DNA from: Microcoleus sp. bin48.metabat.b7b8b9.023
GTDB lineage: Bacteria; Cyanobacteriota; Cyanobacteriia; Cyanobacteriales; Microcoleaceae
DNA: 32,980 nt
Assembly: GCF_013299185.1 (NCBI RefSeq)
Contig: NZ_JAAFKG010000074.1
Coordinates: 1 to 32,980, forward strand
Direction: 5' to 3'
Shown piece by piece: positions 1-8,099 of the stretch. Below the pieces are notes generated by a model. That model was not told the DNA's origin. It made no database searches and was given only the letters and a program-made list of their open reading frames with translations. The translations under genes were made by a program, and so were the position numbers. Positions within the stretch are counted from its first letter, which is position 1. Each line of letters opens with the position of its first letter.

Positions 1-87
1 ACTGCATTGGACACAAATGTGATTTTGTTTTCCTTTCTTCTTGCCGTTTTTACGGATATGGGTTGATTTACATTCAGGGCATTGCAT
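1..87 (-). CDS. IS1-family transposase, N-terminal 29 residues (partial at window edge)
   Basis: The first visible residues are MQCPECKSTHIRKNGKKKGK, followed by a second pair of cysteines (ICVQC). This is the CxxC...CxxC zinc-ribbon, basic N-terminus typical of IS1/InsA-type transposases, which bind the element's ends. The ATG at 85-87 is preceded by a strong AGGAGG Shine-Dalgarno (minus strand, about 96-101), which fixes the start. The frame is open to the window edge, so I cannot tell whether the catalytic part is intact. Family assignment rests only on this short N-terminus. Confidence 0.7.
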   Translation of the reverse strand, partial: MQCPECKSTHIRKNGKKKGKQNHICVQCS

Positions 88-126
88 AAATTATTCCTCC
101 TATTCATACTCTAACTCAGCAACGCC
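1..126 (-). mobile_element. Terminal part of an IS1-like insertion sequence (runs off the window)
   Basis: The start of the transposase reading frame lies on the minus strand at 1-87. Outside it, the sequence up to about 126 reads, on the minus strand, GGCGTTGCTGAGTTAGAG. I take this as the element's terminal inverted repeat, because cyanobacterial IS1-like elements have similar ends, but the exact boundary is not proven: the other end is outside the window and no target duplication can be checked. The sequence from 127 to about 235 holds no gene. Confidence 0.6.
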
Positions 127-304
127 AAAATTTTTTACCCAGGTGAACAAGCATCTTGTTTTGTCCTTCACCCTCCCCAAACCGTCTAGGGCAATCTTGT
201 ACTCGGCGTAAATCTTTTAGCATCTCAAGTCTAAAATGGCAGAAGATCCGGTGCAAGCAGCTTGCGAAGAGTATTGTTCCTTTAAAAGGTGTAGAGAAGC
301 CAAA

Positions 305-949
305 ATGAACGTTGACGAATTGCTCAAGCTATACGCAATAGGAGAAAGAAATTTTAGTGGGGTCTACCTGCACGAAGTCTACCTCTACGAAGCAGAATTG
401 ATTGGAGTCAATCTGTCTGAAGCCGACATGATTGGCTCCAATCTCAGCAAAGCCAAACTCAGCAGAGTCAACTTTTGCAAAGCCAATTTGTGCCAGATCA
501 ATTTGAGCAGAGCCGACTTAGCTGGAGCCGACTTCACCGAAGCACTTTTAGCTGAAGCTAACCTGTATCGAGCTGAGTTGATGGGAGCAAATCTTAGCAA
601 AGCAGACTTAAGTGGAGCTTCCCTGATCCAAGCAAGTTTAATCGGAGCCAACATATCTCGGGCAACACTCTCTCGTACAGACTTGCACGGAGTAAACCTT
701 TACGGAGTAAACTTGCGAAGGGCCGTTCTCACAGAGGCAGATTTAATTGGTGCCAACTTAACTAAAGTAGACCTCAGCGGAGCCGACTTAATGGGAGCGA
801 GCCTAATTAGGGCAGATTTGACTGAAGCAATTTTAAGTGCCTCAGACTTAAGCGGGGCAAACCTGTTGGGAGCAAACCTGACAAAAGTTAACCTGAGCGG
901 AGTATATCTTAAGGGTGCAACGATGCCCGACGGTACGGTTCACGATTGA
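305..949 (+). CDS. Pentapeptide-repeat protein, cytoplasmic type
   Basis: After a short N-terminal helix (MNVDELLKLYAIGERNF), nearly the whole 214-residue protein is A(D/N)LXX pentapeptide repeats, roughly 35 of them. These should fold as a right-handed quadrilateral beta-helix. The C-terminus ends in the TMPDGT motif that closes many cyanobacterial members. No signal peptide or membrane segment is visible, so a cytoplasmic location is inferred. I chose the ATG at 305 because the MNxxELLKxYxxGERxFSG opening is the usual family start and a GAGAAG stretch lies just upstream. An in-frame ATG at 236 would add 23 residues without family resemblance or ribosome-binding site. The molecular function of such proteins is mostly unknown, and nothing in the neighbourhood decides it. 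A hairpin follows at 994-1017. Confidence 0.85.
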   Translation: MNVDELLKLYAIGERNFSGVYLHEVYLYEAELIGVNLSEADMIGSNLSKAKLSRVNFCKANLCQINLSRADLAGADFTEALLAEANLYRAELMGANLSKADLSGASLIQASLIGANISRATLSRTDLHGVNLYGVNLRRAVLTEADLIGANLTKVDLSGADLMGASLIRADLTEAILSASDLSGANLLGANLTKVNLSGVYLKGATMPDGTVHD

Positions 950-993
950 TTAATTTATGTCTTCAATGTTATGGTTGGCGAGAACCAATACTA

Positions 994-1017
994 AGGGTAA
1001 CATTTTTTTGTTACCCT
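994..1017. terminator. Hairpin 3' of the first pentapeptide gene
   Basis: A 9-bp perfect stem, AGGGTAACA (994-1002) with TGTTACCCT (1009-1017), encloses a six-T loop and starts 45 bases after the stop codon. There is no U-run after the stem, so it is a weak candidate for a factor-independent terminator; it may instead protect the 3' end of the mRNA. Confidence 0.45.
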
Positions 1018-1109
1018 AATTTATTGGTAGCAAAATGTTTATTTGAGACTCTGGTGAGGCCGTAAATTTCAAAGTTTCAATGTATCAGTCCTGGACGTAT
1101 TAAGGCCAA

Positions 1110-1175
1110 AGAAACCGGGTTTTTTACCTAATCTGTGGACTACAACGAAAGATTTTCCTAAAAAACCCGGTTTCT
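1110..1175. repeat. Inverted-repeat element in the 950-1312 intergenic region
   Basis: Perfect 16-bp arms, AGAAACCGGGTTTTTT (1110-1125) and its reverse complement (1160-1175), enclose 34 bases. The rest of the 360-bp gap shows only the hairpin at 994-1017 and no coding sequence. The element is probably one of the dispersed palindromic repeats common in filamentous cyanobacteria. It lies between two genes of the same direction and could act as a terminator or an mRNA processing site. Confidence 0.6.
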
Positions 1176-1312
1176 GACCACCCGTGCGTCAGCCCTATGT
1201 ATGATGTCTGGGATAGATAGCTGAGAATCTGGCAATATTTAGCAATGTCTGCGATCTAGATTTTCAATTGCTGCGATAAAAGCTATTTTAGAGTTATTAA
1301 TTGGGATTTTGG

Positions 1313-2092
1313 ATGCTTAAGATGAAACTCAGAATCATGGCTGCTGCAACGCTGCTGAGCGCGATCGCCCCGATCGCCCCTGCACAGGCCGAGAACATTC
1401 AACACACGCAACAATTACTAGCCACCCGACAGTGCCCCAACTGCGACCTCAGCAGCGCCGGTTTGGTTTTAGCCAACTTAACAGGAGCAAATCTCAAAGG
1501 TGCCGACTTGAGAATGGCTAACCTCAGCCGAGCCAACCTCACCGGGGCAGATCTCAGCGGGGCAAACCTTAGCGGCACCAGTTTGTTTGGCGTCAACCTG
1601 ACGGGCGCAAACCTGACGGGGGCAAACCTCAGCGGTGCTGACTTGAGAAGCGCCTATCTCAGCAACGCCATTTTAACTGACGCCAATTTAACTAACGCCC
1701 AATTGCTGGGAGTTAGAGGAATGCCAACTAATATTGGCACAGCAGAAGACTTTTACCGATTGGGAGTGCTGGAGGCTCAAGCGGGAAACTACAGAAACGC
1801 CATTGATTATTACAATCAAGCCCTGAATCTGAAATCGGATATAGCTGCGGTTTATTTTGCGCGCAGTATGTCTCGCGCTGACTTGGGAGACTTCGCCGGC
1901 GCGGCTCAAGATGCTGCAAGAGCAAACCAACTCTTTGCCACTCAAGGAAATCCCCAAGGCCAGGAATTGTCAAAGCAGCTAGGAGAAGCAATTGTGGCCC
2001 GCCAAAGACCAACAGAGCCGCGCACTGGCGGGGGCAGCAGCTTTATGAGTATTCTGGAGTCGCTCACTTCTCTTCTGCTGAATTTTCTATAG
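1313..2092 (+). CDS. Exported pentapeptide-repeat protein with a C-terminal TPR
   Basis: The 259-residue product begins with a basic then hydrophobic stretch ending in AQA (residues 1-26), a good type I signal peptide, so the protein is probably periplasmic or thylakoid-lumenal. A CPNCDL motif (41-46) opens about 16 pentapeptide repeats (to about 133). This ('CxxCdLsgAnL') is a recurrent signature of secreted cyanobacterial pentapeptide proteins. Residues 145-210 form TPR-like helix pairs (FYRLGVLEAQAGNYRNAIDYY). A Gly-rich linker and a hydrophobic C-terminus follow. Starts at 1301 (TTG) and 1322 (ATG) are also possible; I chose the ATG at 1313 because it keeps a complete signal peptide. Function is unknown; TPRs suggest a protein partner. 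Confidence 0.82.
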   Translation: MLKMKLRIMAAATLLSAIAPIAPAQAENIQHTQQLLATRQCPNCDLSSAGLVLANLTGANLKGADLRMANLSRANLTGADLSGANLSGTSLFGVNLTGANLTGANLSGADLRSAYLSNAILTDANLTNAQLLGVRGMPTNIGTAEDFYRLGVLEAQAGNYRNAIDYYNQALNLKSDIAAVYFARSMSRADLGDFAGAAQDAARANQLFATQGNPQGQELSKQLGEAIVARQRPTEPRTGGGSSFMSILESLTSLLLNFL

Positions 2093-2095
2093 TTG

Positions 2096-2129
2096 TTAGT
2101 AAGTTAACTGTTAACTGTTAACTTACTAA
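2096..2129. terminator. Bidirectional hairpin between convergent genes
   Basis: A perfect 13-bp inverted repeat, TTAGTAAGTTAAC (2096-2108) and GTTAACTTACTAA (2117-2129), has an 8-base loop. It sits between the pentapeptide gene (ending 2092) and the histidine kinase, whose TAG stop (2126-2128) lies inside the right arm. The core is built of GTTAACT units, a heptanucleotide like the STRR repeats elsewhere in the window. It probably terminates transcription in both directions. Confidence 0.65.
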
Positions 2130-5128
2130 TTCAGAGGAATCTCGATCCAGAACTCAGTACCCTCACCGGGTACAGAAACACACTTGAGTACCCCTTTGTG
2201 TTTCTCAACTATAATTTGATAACTGATAGACAGTCCTAAACCCGTCCCCCGACCGACGGGTTTAGTAGTAAAAAAGGGATTAAAGATGTGAGAAATTAAC
2301 TCTTTGGGGATGCCGTGACCGTTGTCTGCAATGCAAATTCTTACTGTTTTTTCATCAATTAATTCGGTGCGAATCCGAATGCAAGGGGATGGCAAATCAG
2401 GTATCAAATGCTCGGTTTTGGTCTTGATATCTACTGTTCTGACATCCTGTTGTTGCGAACTCAAATATGTCACGGCTGCACTTGGTACTAGGGAGTTAAC
2501 GTTCGCAACTCGATCTATTTGTCCCATTTCTATGGCGTCAATGGCATTGCCGATCAGATTCATAAATACCTGATTGAGCGAGCTGGCATAGCATTCAACT
2601 AAGGGCAAATTGCCGTATTCTTTCATTATTTGTACGGTATCGCGATCGGACTTGGCTTTGATCCGGTGCTGCAAAATCAACAGGGTACTGTCGATGCCTT
2701 CGTGAATGTCAACGCCTTTCTTTTGAGCTTGATCGAGCCGGGAAAAATTGCGTAAAGATACAACTAACTGGCGGATGCGCTCAACTCCTACTTTCATGGA
2801 ACCCAAAATTTTTGGCAAATCTGTGGCAAGAAATTCGATGTCGATTGCTTCGGCACACTCGCTAATTTCTGGGTTGGGATTGGGGTAGTGCTGGCGGTAG
2901 AGTTCCACCAAGCAGAGCAAGTCTTTGCTGTATTCGGTGGCGTGGGAGAGATTGCCGTAGATAAAGTTAACGGGGTTATTGATTTCGTGGGCGACGCCGG
3001 CAACCAGTTGTCCGAGACTGGACATTTTCTCGGTTTGAATCAGTTGGGCTTGGGTATTGTTCAGTTCAGTGACGGTTTTAGCTAGTTGTTCGGCTTTTGC
3101 TCGATCGGCTGCTGCTGCATTCAGACTTTCTTGATAAAGTTCTGCTTGGTGAATGGCGATCGCAGCTTGAGAGGCTAAATTTTGCAGCAACTCCTGTTCT
3201 GCGGTTGGCCAAACCCTCGGCCCAGAACACTCGTGGGCAATCAGCAACCCCCAACATTCGGCATCTTTGGCGATCATCGGCACAATTAAACTTGCCCTCA
3301 CCTGCAACTTTTCCAAAAATTCGCGGTGACAGGGCGTTAAATTCTCAGTCTCAATATCATTAATTGCTCGCACGCGTCCCGCTCGATAAAAGCAGTCTGA
3401 GCCTTCGGGAAAGCATTCTTGCGGAGATTTGATACCTAAAATTGACTGCCACTGGCCGCGAATAGCTTCGACAACTACCTCGCCGTGTTCGTTTTCGCCA
3501 AATTGGTAGATTACCGTGCGATCGGTATTTAACAAAACTCTCACTTCCCGCACAATAGTTTGCAGTATCGTCTTTAAATCCAAGGTGCTGCGAATTTGGT
3601 CTCTGACTCGCGTCAATACTTGGGCAAACTCTAAGGATTTTTGCAATTGGGCGGTACGCTCTTGAACTTGGCGTTCTAAGTTGGCATTCAGGGCTTGCAC
3701 TTCTTTATGAAGAAGGTACTGCCCAATTGCCGAACAAAATTGGCTCCCTATCGCTAAAGCTTGCTCGATCTCCTCCCATTTCCACTCGGGCGACTGACCT
3801 TTTTTGATTTCTCGCCAGACTTCAAAGGATTGTCTGGGAAGGATTTGTGCAACACTGCTGTCAAAGCGCCCCGCCCACATTTTTTCGGTATCAATTTCAT
3901 TGCGAAAAACGGTCAAACAGCCAACTACTTGTTGTTGGTAGTGGAGGGGAATTACCAGCAAACCCCGAATTTGAGTTCCTTGGAAAGCAGGAACTAACAC
4001 TCTAAATAGAGATTCTTTGTATAAGTCTGTAATTATCCAAGCTGAGAATTGGGAATTGGGAATTGGGAATTTGGGAAAATCGGGGGTATTTTTCAATCCT
4101 GCGATCAGCCATTGTTGCCAGAGGGGATGAGCTTCGATCGCGCTGACTGTTTCCCAATTGGGAAGTGTCGGTTGAGTCCCTGTGACGAACAGTTCAAAGG
4201 TAGCATCGATCGCAGTAGGGGCAATGGGAAATCTTCGATCGATCTGGGGAACCGGTAACTGTTCGCTGTTGATTTTCCGGGGGTTGAGATAAAGTCGGCC
4301 GCCGCTCCCCCCCAAAGCAGTGACAGTGGCTTCTAAAGCCTGTTGTAGTTGAATGTCGATCTGACCGTACAACAGGGCTGCGACACGACTGACGGTGGCT
4401 TCCCGAGATGCTTGAGAGCGGGTTTTTTGGAGCAGGAGCGAGTGGCCGATGGCGATCGACAATTGATCTGCTACGAGCTGAACTACTTCTAAATCTGTGG
4501 ATGAAATATTGCGGGGGGAGGAGTGGTGAGCCACTAACAGTCCCCACAGTTCGATGTGAGTTTGGCGATCGCTTCCAGGCTCGCATCTACTTACGCAGGC
4601 GGGGGCCTCGCAGATCTCTGTTTTGTTCTGTTGCGACACACTCCTGTGGTGCAAAATTGGCACGACTAAGGAAGATTGGACTCCCATTGCCATCAAGTAA
4701 GCTTTGTGGCAAGGATCGAGCGAGCGATAGTGGATCTCTTCATTTACTAAAGGTTGACCGGTATCCGCAGCATCAACGGGACTGAGGGCGATCGTCTCGG
4801 AGTTAACATCTACTATTGTCCGCTGGCGCATACGGACATACATCTCCCGCGCGCTGGGAGGAATGTCGTCTACTGGAAAATGGAGACCTTTCAAGGAAGG
4901 GAGATATATATTATTAATTGATTCGGCAACAACTTCTCCGCAGCCGTCGGCACTAAACCTGTAGATCATAATGCGATCTGTTTTCAGAAAAGACCGCACT
5001 TCTGCTACTGTACTGGTTAAAATATCTTCTAATTCTAGAGATTGGCGGATGCGTTCTGTGATTCGCCTTACCAAAACTTCTTTGTCTAGTTTATGATGTA
5101 ATTCTTGCGTATTTTCTGTGATTTGCAT
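2126..5128 (-). CDS. Phytochrome-like multi-GAF sensor histidine kinase
   Basis: The predicted product has exactly 1000 residues. GAF1 (about 31-235) has a phytochrome-like DIP motif (88-90) and the bilin-attachment pair Cys140-His141 (LDPCHKAYL). A second, divergent GAF-like region spans about 245-475. A coiled coil follows, then GAF3 (about 515-665) with Cys600-His601 (LTPCHREFL) and an extra cysteine, Cys572, in QECF exactly where DXCF-type cyanobacteriochromes carry their second cysteine. The kinase core has phospho-acceptor His714 (VAHEINNPV), an N-box NLIGNAIDA, DNGHGI and GTGLGLSIS. There is no membrane segment or receiver domain, so it is a soluble sensor whose response regulator is elsewhere. 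The start is set by an AAAGGAGAT ribosome site; an upstream ATG at 5353 lacks one. A heptanucleotide repeat lies inside the gene at 4047-4067. Confidence 0.9.
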   Translation of the reverse strand: MQITENTQELHHKLDKEVLVRRITERIRQSLELEDILTSTVAEVRSFLKTDRIMIYRFSADGCGEVVAESINNIYLPSLKGLHFPVDDIPPSAREMYVRMRQRTIVDVNSETIALSPVDAADTGQPLVNEEIHYRSLDPCHKAYLMAMGVQSSLVVPILHHRSVSQQNKTEICEAPACVSRCEPGSDRQTHIELWGLLVAHHSSPRNISSTDLEVVQLVADQLSIAIGHSLLLQKTRSQASREATVSRVAALLYGQIDIQLQQALEATVTALGGSGGRLYLNPRKINSEQLPVPQIDRRFPIAPTAIDATFELFVTGTQPTLPNWETVSAIEAHPLWQQWLIAGLKNTPDFPKFPIPNSQFSAWIITDLYKESLFRVLVPAFQGTQIRGLLVIPLHYQQQVVGCLTVFRNEIDTEKMWAGRFDSSVAQILPRQSFEVWREIKKGQSPEWKWEEIEQALAIGSQFCSAIGQYLLHKEVQALNANLERQVQERTAQLQKSLEFAQVLTRVRDQIRSTLDLKTILQTIVREVRVLLNTDRTVIYQFGENEHGEVVVEAIRGQWQSILGIKSPQECFPEGSDCFYRAGRVRAINDIETENLTPCHREFLEKLQVRASLIVPMIAKDAECWGLLIAHECSGPRVWPTAEQELLQNLASQAAIAIHQAELYQESLNAAAADRAKAEQLAKTVTELNNTQAQLIQTEKMSSLGQLVAGVAHEINNPVNFIYGNLSHATEYSKDLLCLVELYRQHYPNPNPEISECAEAIDIEFLATDLPKILGSMKVGVERIRQLVVSLRNFSRLDQAQKKGVDIHEGIDSTLLILQHRIKAKSDRDTVQIMKEYGNLPLVECYASSLNQVFMNLIGNAIDAIEMGQIDRVANVNSLVPSAAVTYLSSQQQDVRTVDIKTKTEHLIPDLPSPCIRIRTELIDEKTVRICIADNGHGIPKELISHIFNPFFTTKPVGRGTGLGLSISYQIIVEKHKGVLKCVSVPGEGTEFWIEIPLN
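4047..4067. repeat. In-frame heptanucleotide repeat inside the histidine kinase
   Basis: Three tandem copies of AATTGGG (21 bp), with a fourth degenerate copy, are read on the minus strand as part of FPKFPIPNSQ in the divergent middle GAF region. Three copies of seven keep the reading frame. The same heptamer occurs outside genes at 31322-31336. Confidence 0.75.
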
Positions 5129-5130
5129 AA

Positions 5131-5139
5131 ATCTCCTTT
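5131..5139 (-). promoter_or_regulatory. Ribosome-binding site deciding the histidine-kinase start
   Basis: AAAGGAGAT on the minus strand ends two bases before the ATG at 5126-5128; the GGAG core lies about five bases away. It is the best Shine-Dalgarno near either possible start and places the protein N-terminus at MQITENTQE rather than 75 codons upstream. Confidence 0.75.
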
Positions 5140-5472
5140 GGCAATTATGGAATGATAATAAGAAGTTTTGATCTACATTCGCGATCGAACTCAACTTTAT
5201 GAGGCTGAGTTTTTGACTAAACCGAGCTTTACTATTAATCCGTGGCGTACTGCTTAGTGACGACCGTGTATCCCCTGTGGCACCCTGAAGAACAAAAATC
5301 GGCGATCGCTGAGGTGTATTCCTTGCCTTCAACAGACAGGGCGACTTAACCAAATGATAATTATTATTTTAATCCTCTTATCAATTTCTTGCAATATTGA
5401 ATTTTTAGTCTCAGAATTATTTATTTTTAGGATAAGTTGACATTAGTTTGTATAACTTCATATAATGATAGA

Positions 5473-5943
5473 TTAATGTGAGTTTTGATCTGGCCCCGGG
5501 CGCTGACTAATTTCGCTTCGCACGCTCATCAGAATTTTACCCAAATGATTTTGGCCCGTTCCATCGCAGCCGCACCCCCAGTAGTAATCTGTTGGCGAAT
5601 CCTCCACAATCACTCGATCCCCTGTGGCGAGGAGAATAGCTTGAATGTCTGAATGAGTGAGAAACTTAGTTAAAACTGCCTCGCGCATAATGGGAATTTT
5701 TACCGCTTCCCAATCAGGGCGCATTTGGTGGTTTGGATCGCGACCTAATTTGGCTGCTTCCTGAGGAGTTGGTACGGATTGAATTGCGGCCACTAATCTT
5801 TCATCAGCGCTACCGACAAATTTTTGGGCTTGATAGTAATGTTCCACAGTCAACCAATCTTGACCGTACAAGCAAATGTCGTGTAGTGAAAAATTGGAAA
5901 AGCAGCCGTAAGGATCCTCTACTTTATAAAAATAAATTATCAT
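5473..5943 (-). CDS. NADAR-family protein (YbiA/RibX-like)
   Basis: The 156-residue product shows the NADAR signature from end to end: FYKVEDPYGCFSNFS near the start, VEHYYQAQKF (about 33-42), RPDWEAVKIPIMREAV, the DYYWGCGCDGTGQNHLGKIL block and a short polar tail. Family members cleave N-glycosidic bonds: YbiA/RibX acts on riboflavin-pathway intermediates, and some NADAR proteins remove ADP-ribose from nucleic acid. Which applies here cannot be told from sequence. No DarT-like ADP-ribosyltransferase or riboflavin gene lies nearby, so I favour a stand-alone metabolic role. The ATG at 5943 has no clear ribosome site, and a run of ATATTAG heptamers sits immediately upstream. Confidence 0.88.
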   Translation of the reverse strand: MIIYFYKVEDPYGCFSNFSLHDICLYGQDWLTVEHYYQAQKFVGSADERLVAAIQSVPTPQEAAKLGRDPNHQMRPDWEAVKIPIMREAVLTKFLTHSDIQAILLATGDRVIVEDSPTDYYWGCGCDGTGQNHLGKILMSVRSEISQRPGPDQNSH

Positions 5944-5946
5944 AAT

Positions 5947-5977
5947 GATATTAGATATTAGATATTAGATATTAAAT
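5947..5977. repeat. STRR heptanucleotide repeat upstream of the NADAR gene
   Basis: Four or so tandem copies of GATATTA lie within 35 bp of the NADAR start codon, so they occupy the place of the ribosome site and may belong to the 5' untranslated region. Confidence 0.7.
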
Positions 5978-6051
5978 TTTACATTTTCAATTTTACAGTA
6001 TTGACGAAGGGAGCATCTAATTTTGATAAAAAGCATTTTTTATACCATTTA

Positions 6052-6110
6052 TCGAAGAGTGTGCAACACTCTTCGACCCCCCTAGCCCCCCCATGAATCA
6101 GGGGGGGGGA
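6052..6110. repeat. Palindrome plus C-run/G-run hairpin in a 750-bp gene-free stretch
   Basis: An 11-bp perfect inverted repeat, TCGAAGAGTGT (6052-6062) and ACACTCTTCGA (6066-6076), is followed directly by CCCCCCTAGCCCCCCC and then a run of eight to nine Gs, which can form a second hairpin. The CCCCCTAGCCCCCC motif recurs widely in cyanobacterial genomes. The interval 5944-6691 otherwise contains only this, the element at 6526-6630 and short repeats; I see no gene in it. Confidence 0.6.
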
Positions 6111-6525
6111 ACAAGAATACTGTTATTTCGTTGAAACTTGGTATTATTTGAGTGTTGTCCCGCTGGCACTCAAATAAAAAGCTGAGATACTCGCTTGACG
6201 AATCGCACTTGTGCATTTAAATTGTATATTTCGATCGTCATCAAAAATCGTTAATTCGTTTCTTTATATCGCCTTCTATGCCTCTCAATCGCCAGAGAAA
6301 TCGATCTGGCGCAGCAGCTTCTCTGATGGTGTGCGGTGCGCGCCCTAGGAGTACAAGTCAAAGAACTCAGTTGTTATTGTCTGACGCGGTTGCAAGTGGG
6401 GATTTCATGAAAAAATTATGTTTCCGTTGCCTCAGCATCGGAAACGATGTAATTTCTATTGTAATTAACGATCGAGAATTGGGAATGAGGAATCGATCGC
6501 CAGAAATTGGGATTTTGAGAATACA

Positions 6526-6630
6526 TATAGCCTTTCGAACTCCCATATGAGGTACGACTGGCCAAACCGGGCATAGGGCATAGGCCAAACCGGGCATAGG
6601 GCATACCTCACTTTTTTGAGAAAGGCTATA
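6526..6630. mobile_element. MITE-like element with 11-bp terminal inverted repeats
   Basis: TATAGCCTTTC (6526-6536) is matched by GAAAGGCTATA (6620-6630). The interior contains two tandem copies of a unit including CCAAACCGGGCATAGGGCATA (about 6562-6605). TATA-type ends suggest mobilisation by an IS630-like transposase that targets TA. No reading frame is present. Confidence 0.55.
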
Positions 6631-6691
6631 CTTTATTTTCCTTTTTCCGGCTAAGATTGCTGCACTTTCCCCATGCCCAATTTCTCAGACT

Positions 6692-7240
6692 CTAAACTGT
6701 CGTGATGTCTTTCTCTTTCGATGCCAGAACATCTTCTATTTTGGCAATGTACTTGTCCGTCAGTTTTTGAATTTTATCTTGCAAGTCTCGCGATTCATCT
6801 TTAGAGATATCGCTGCTTTTTTCTTGCTTGCGAATCGAGTCAACGGCATCGCGACGGATATTGCGAATTGCGATTTTACCTTCTTCGGCAAACTTCGCGG
6901 CCATTTTGACAAATTCTTGGCGTCTTTCGCTGGTAAGCGGTGGAATGTTCAAGCGAATAACTGAACCGTCGTTGTTAGGTACGAGGCCTACATCGGACAG
7001 GGAAATTGCTTTTTCGATTGAGGTAAGCGCTGTGCGATCGAACGGTTGAATGTTGATCGTTGTCGCATCCGGGGTGCCGATATTGGCAAGGGATTTGATC
7101 GGAGTTGGAGCTCCGTAATAATCTACCATGACTCGATCGAGGAGGGAGGCGTTGGCCCGTCCCGTCCTGATAGTATTAAAAGACCGTTGAGTAGCCTCAA
7201 CTGCCTTTTGCATATGATCTTCAGCTTCAGCTAACTTCAC
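6692..7240 (-). CDS. frr: Ribosome recycling factor
   Basis: The 182-residue product has the usual RRF length and sequence: KLAEAEDHMQKAVEATQRSF, then RTGRAN (25-30), the VDYYGAPTPI block and a C-terminal helix ending KIEDVLASKEKDI. RRF, with EF-G, splits the post-termination ribosome. I place the start at the GTG of 7238-7240 because GGAGG lies five bases before it and homologues begin MKLAE; an upstream ATG at 7264 would add eight residues. The gene overlaps the 3' end of pyrH by 14 bases, implying translational coupling in a pyrH-frr operon, a conserved pair in bacteria. Confidence 0.97.
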   Translation of the reverse strand: MKLAEAEDHMQKAVEATQRSFNTIRTGRANASLLDRVMVDYYGAPTPIKSLANIGTPDATTINIQPFDRTALTSIEKAISLSDVGLVPNNDGSVIRLNIPPLTSERRQEFVKMAAKFAEEGKIAIRNIRRDAVDSIRKQEKSSDISKDESRDLQDKIQKLTDKYIAKIEDVLASKEKDITTV

Positions 7241-7955
7241 AAAATCCTCCGACAAGAGTTCCAATAGATTCTCCCATTACGGCTCGGTAGATGTTGCCCG
7301 ATACCGAGAGGTCAAATACCATAATAGGAATATTATTTTCTTTGCACAGGGCGATCGCGGTACTGTCCATCACCCGCAAGTCTTGGTTCAAGACGTGGGC
7401 GTAGGTGAGGGTTTGATACCTGCGTGCGTCTGGGTTGACGTGGGGGTCAGAATCGTACACCCCATCTACCTTCGTCGCTTTAAAAATCACCTCTGCATCA
7501 ATTTCAGCCGCCCGCAATGCGGCTGTAGTATCAGTAGTAAAGAAAGGATTGCCAGAACCGGCACCAAAAATCACTACCCGTTTTTTTTCCAAGTGACGAA
7601 TGGCGCGCCGCCGAATGTAGGGTTCAGCTACTTCTTGCATGGCGATCGCCGATTGTACCCTTGTTGGCACTCCTGCTTGTTCCAGTGCATCCTGCAAAGT
7701 GATAGCATTCATTACCGTAGCAATCATGCCCACATAGTCGGCTGTTGCCCGATCCATCCCTGCCGAAGCAGCTTTCACGCCGCGAAAAATGTTACCGCCG
7801 CCGACAACGATCGCGATTTGAATGCCTTCGGAAACGACTTTGGCCACTTCCTGGGCGATCGACCCAACGACTACCGGATCGATACCGTAGCCCAAGCTAC
7901 CCATCAGCGCCTCACCGCTGAGCTTCAGCAAAACCCGCTGATAAACCATCCCCAT
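7227..7955 (-). CDS. pyrH: UMP kinase
   Basis: The 242-residue product is a hexameric-type bacterial UMP kinase of the amino-acid-kinase fold, phosphorylating UMP to UDP in the cytoplasm for pyrimidine nucleotide synthesis. Visible motifs are VLLKLSGEAL (8-17), GGGNIFRG (52-59) for phosphate binding, NPFFTTDTTAALRA and KVDGVYDSDP, all in the usual order. Length is normal. The C-terminus overlaps frr by 14 bases. The start is either this ATG or the ATG two codons later; the difference does not affect the domain. The 144-bp gap to msrB upstream probably contains the operon promoter, but I see no convincing -35/-10 pair. Confidence 0.96.
   Translation of the reverse strand: MGMVYQRVLLKLSGEALMGSLGYGIDPVVVGSIAQEVAKVVSEGIQIAIVVGGGNIFRGVKAASAGMDRATADYVGMIATVMNAITLQDALEQAGVPTRVQSAIAMQEVAEPYIRRRAIRHLEKKRVVIFGAGSGNPFFTTDTTAALRAAEIDAEVIFKATKVDGVYDSDPHVNPDARRYQTLTYAHVLNQDLRVMDSTAIALCKENNIPIMVFDLSVSGNIYRAVMGESIGTLVGGFCEVS
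7246..7250 (-). promoter_or_regulatory. Ribosome-binding site for frr inside pyrH
   Basis: GGAGG on the minus strand, five bases before a GTG, lies within the last codons of pyrH. It fixes the frr start and supports coupling of the two genes. Confidence 0.8.
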
Positions 7956-8099
7956 GCCGCCACTATTTTTTTACTTCTGTTTGCCTCCACCATAAGATAG
8001 CAGCACGGGTGCATTTTGAACATAAAATTGCCTGGAACAGGCTTTTGGGCTTGTTCCAGAATACTTTGGTGAGAACTTAGCAGTATCTGTTGGCGGAAT

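Noticed and set aside
385..654. 89-codon open frame on the minus strand
   Set aside because: It is the antisense of the pentapeptide repeats, whose regular codon pattern keeps the opposite strand open; no family resemblance.
4408..4785. 125-codon open frame on the plus strand inside the histidine kinase
   Set aside because: Antisense shadow of the conserved GAF1/GAF2 coding region.
5129..5353. Longer histidine-kinase N-terminus starting at 5353
   Set aside because: The extra 75 residues have no domain pattern and the upstream ATG lacks a ribosome site, whereas AAAGGAGAT precedes the ATG at 5128.
6278..6550. 90-codon open frame in the large gap before frr
   Set aside because: No ribosome site, no recognisable pattern, and its end runs through a MITE-like inverted repeat; composition resembles non-coding repeats.
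7383..8000. 205-codon open frame on the plus strand across pyrH
   Set aside because: It is antisense to pyrH, which is unmistakable; the sequence shows no domain pattern.
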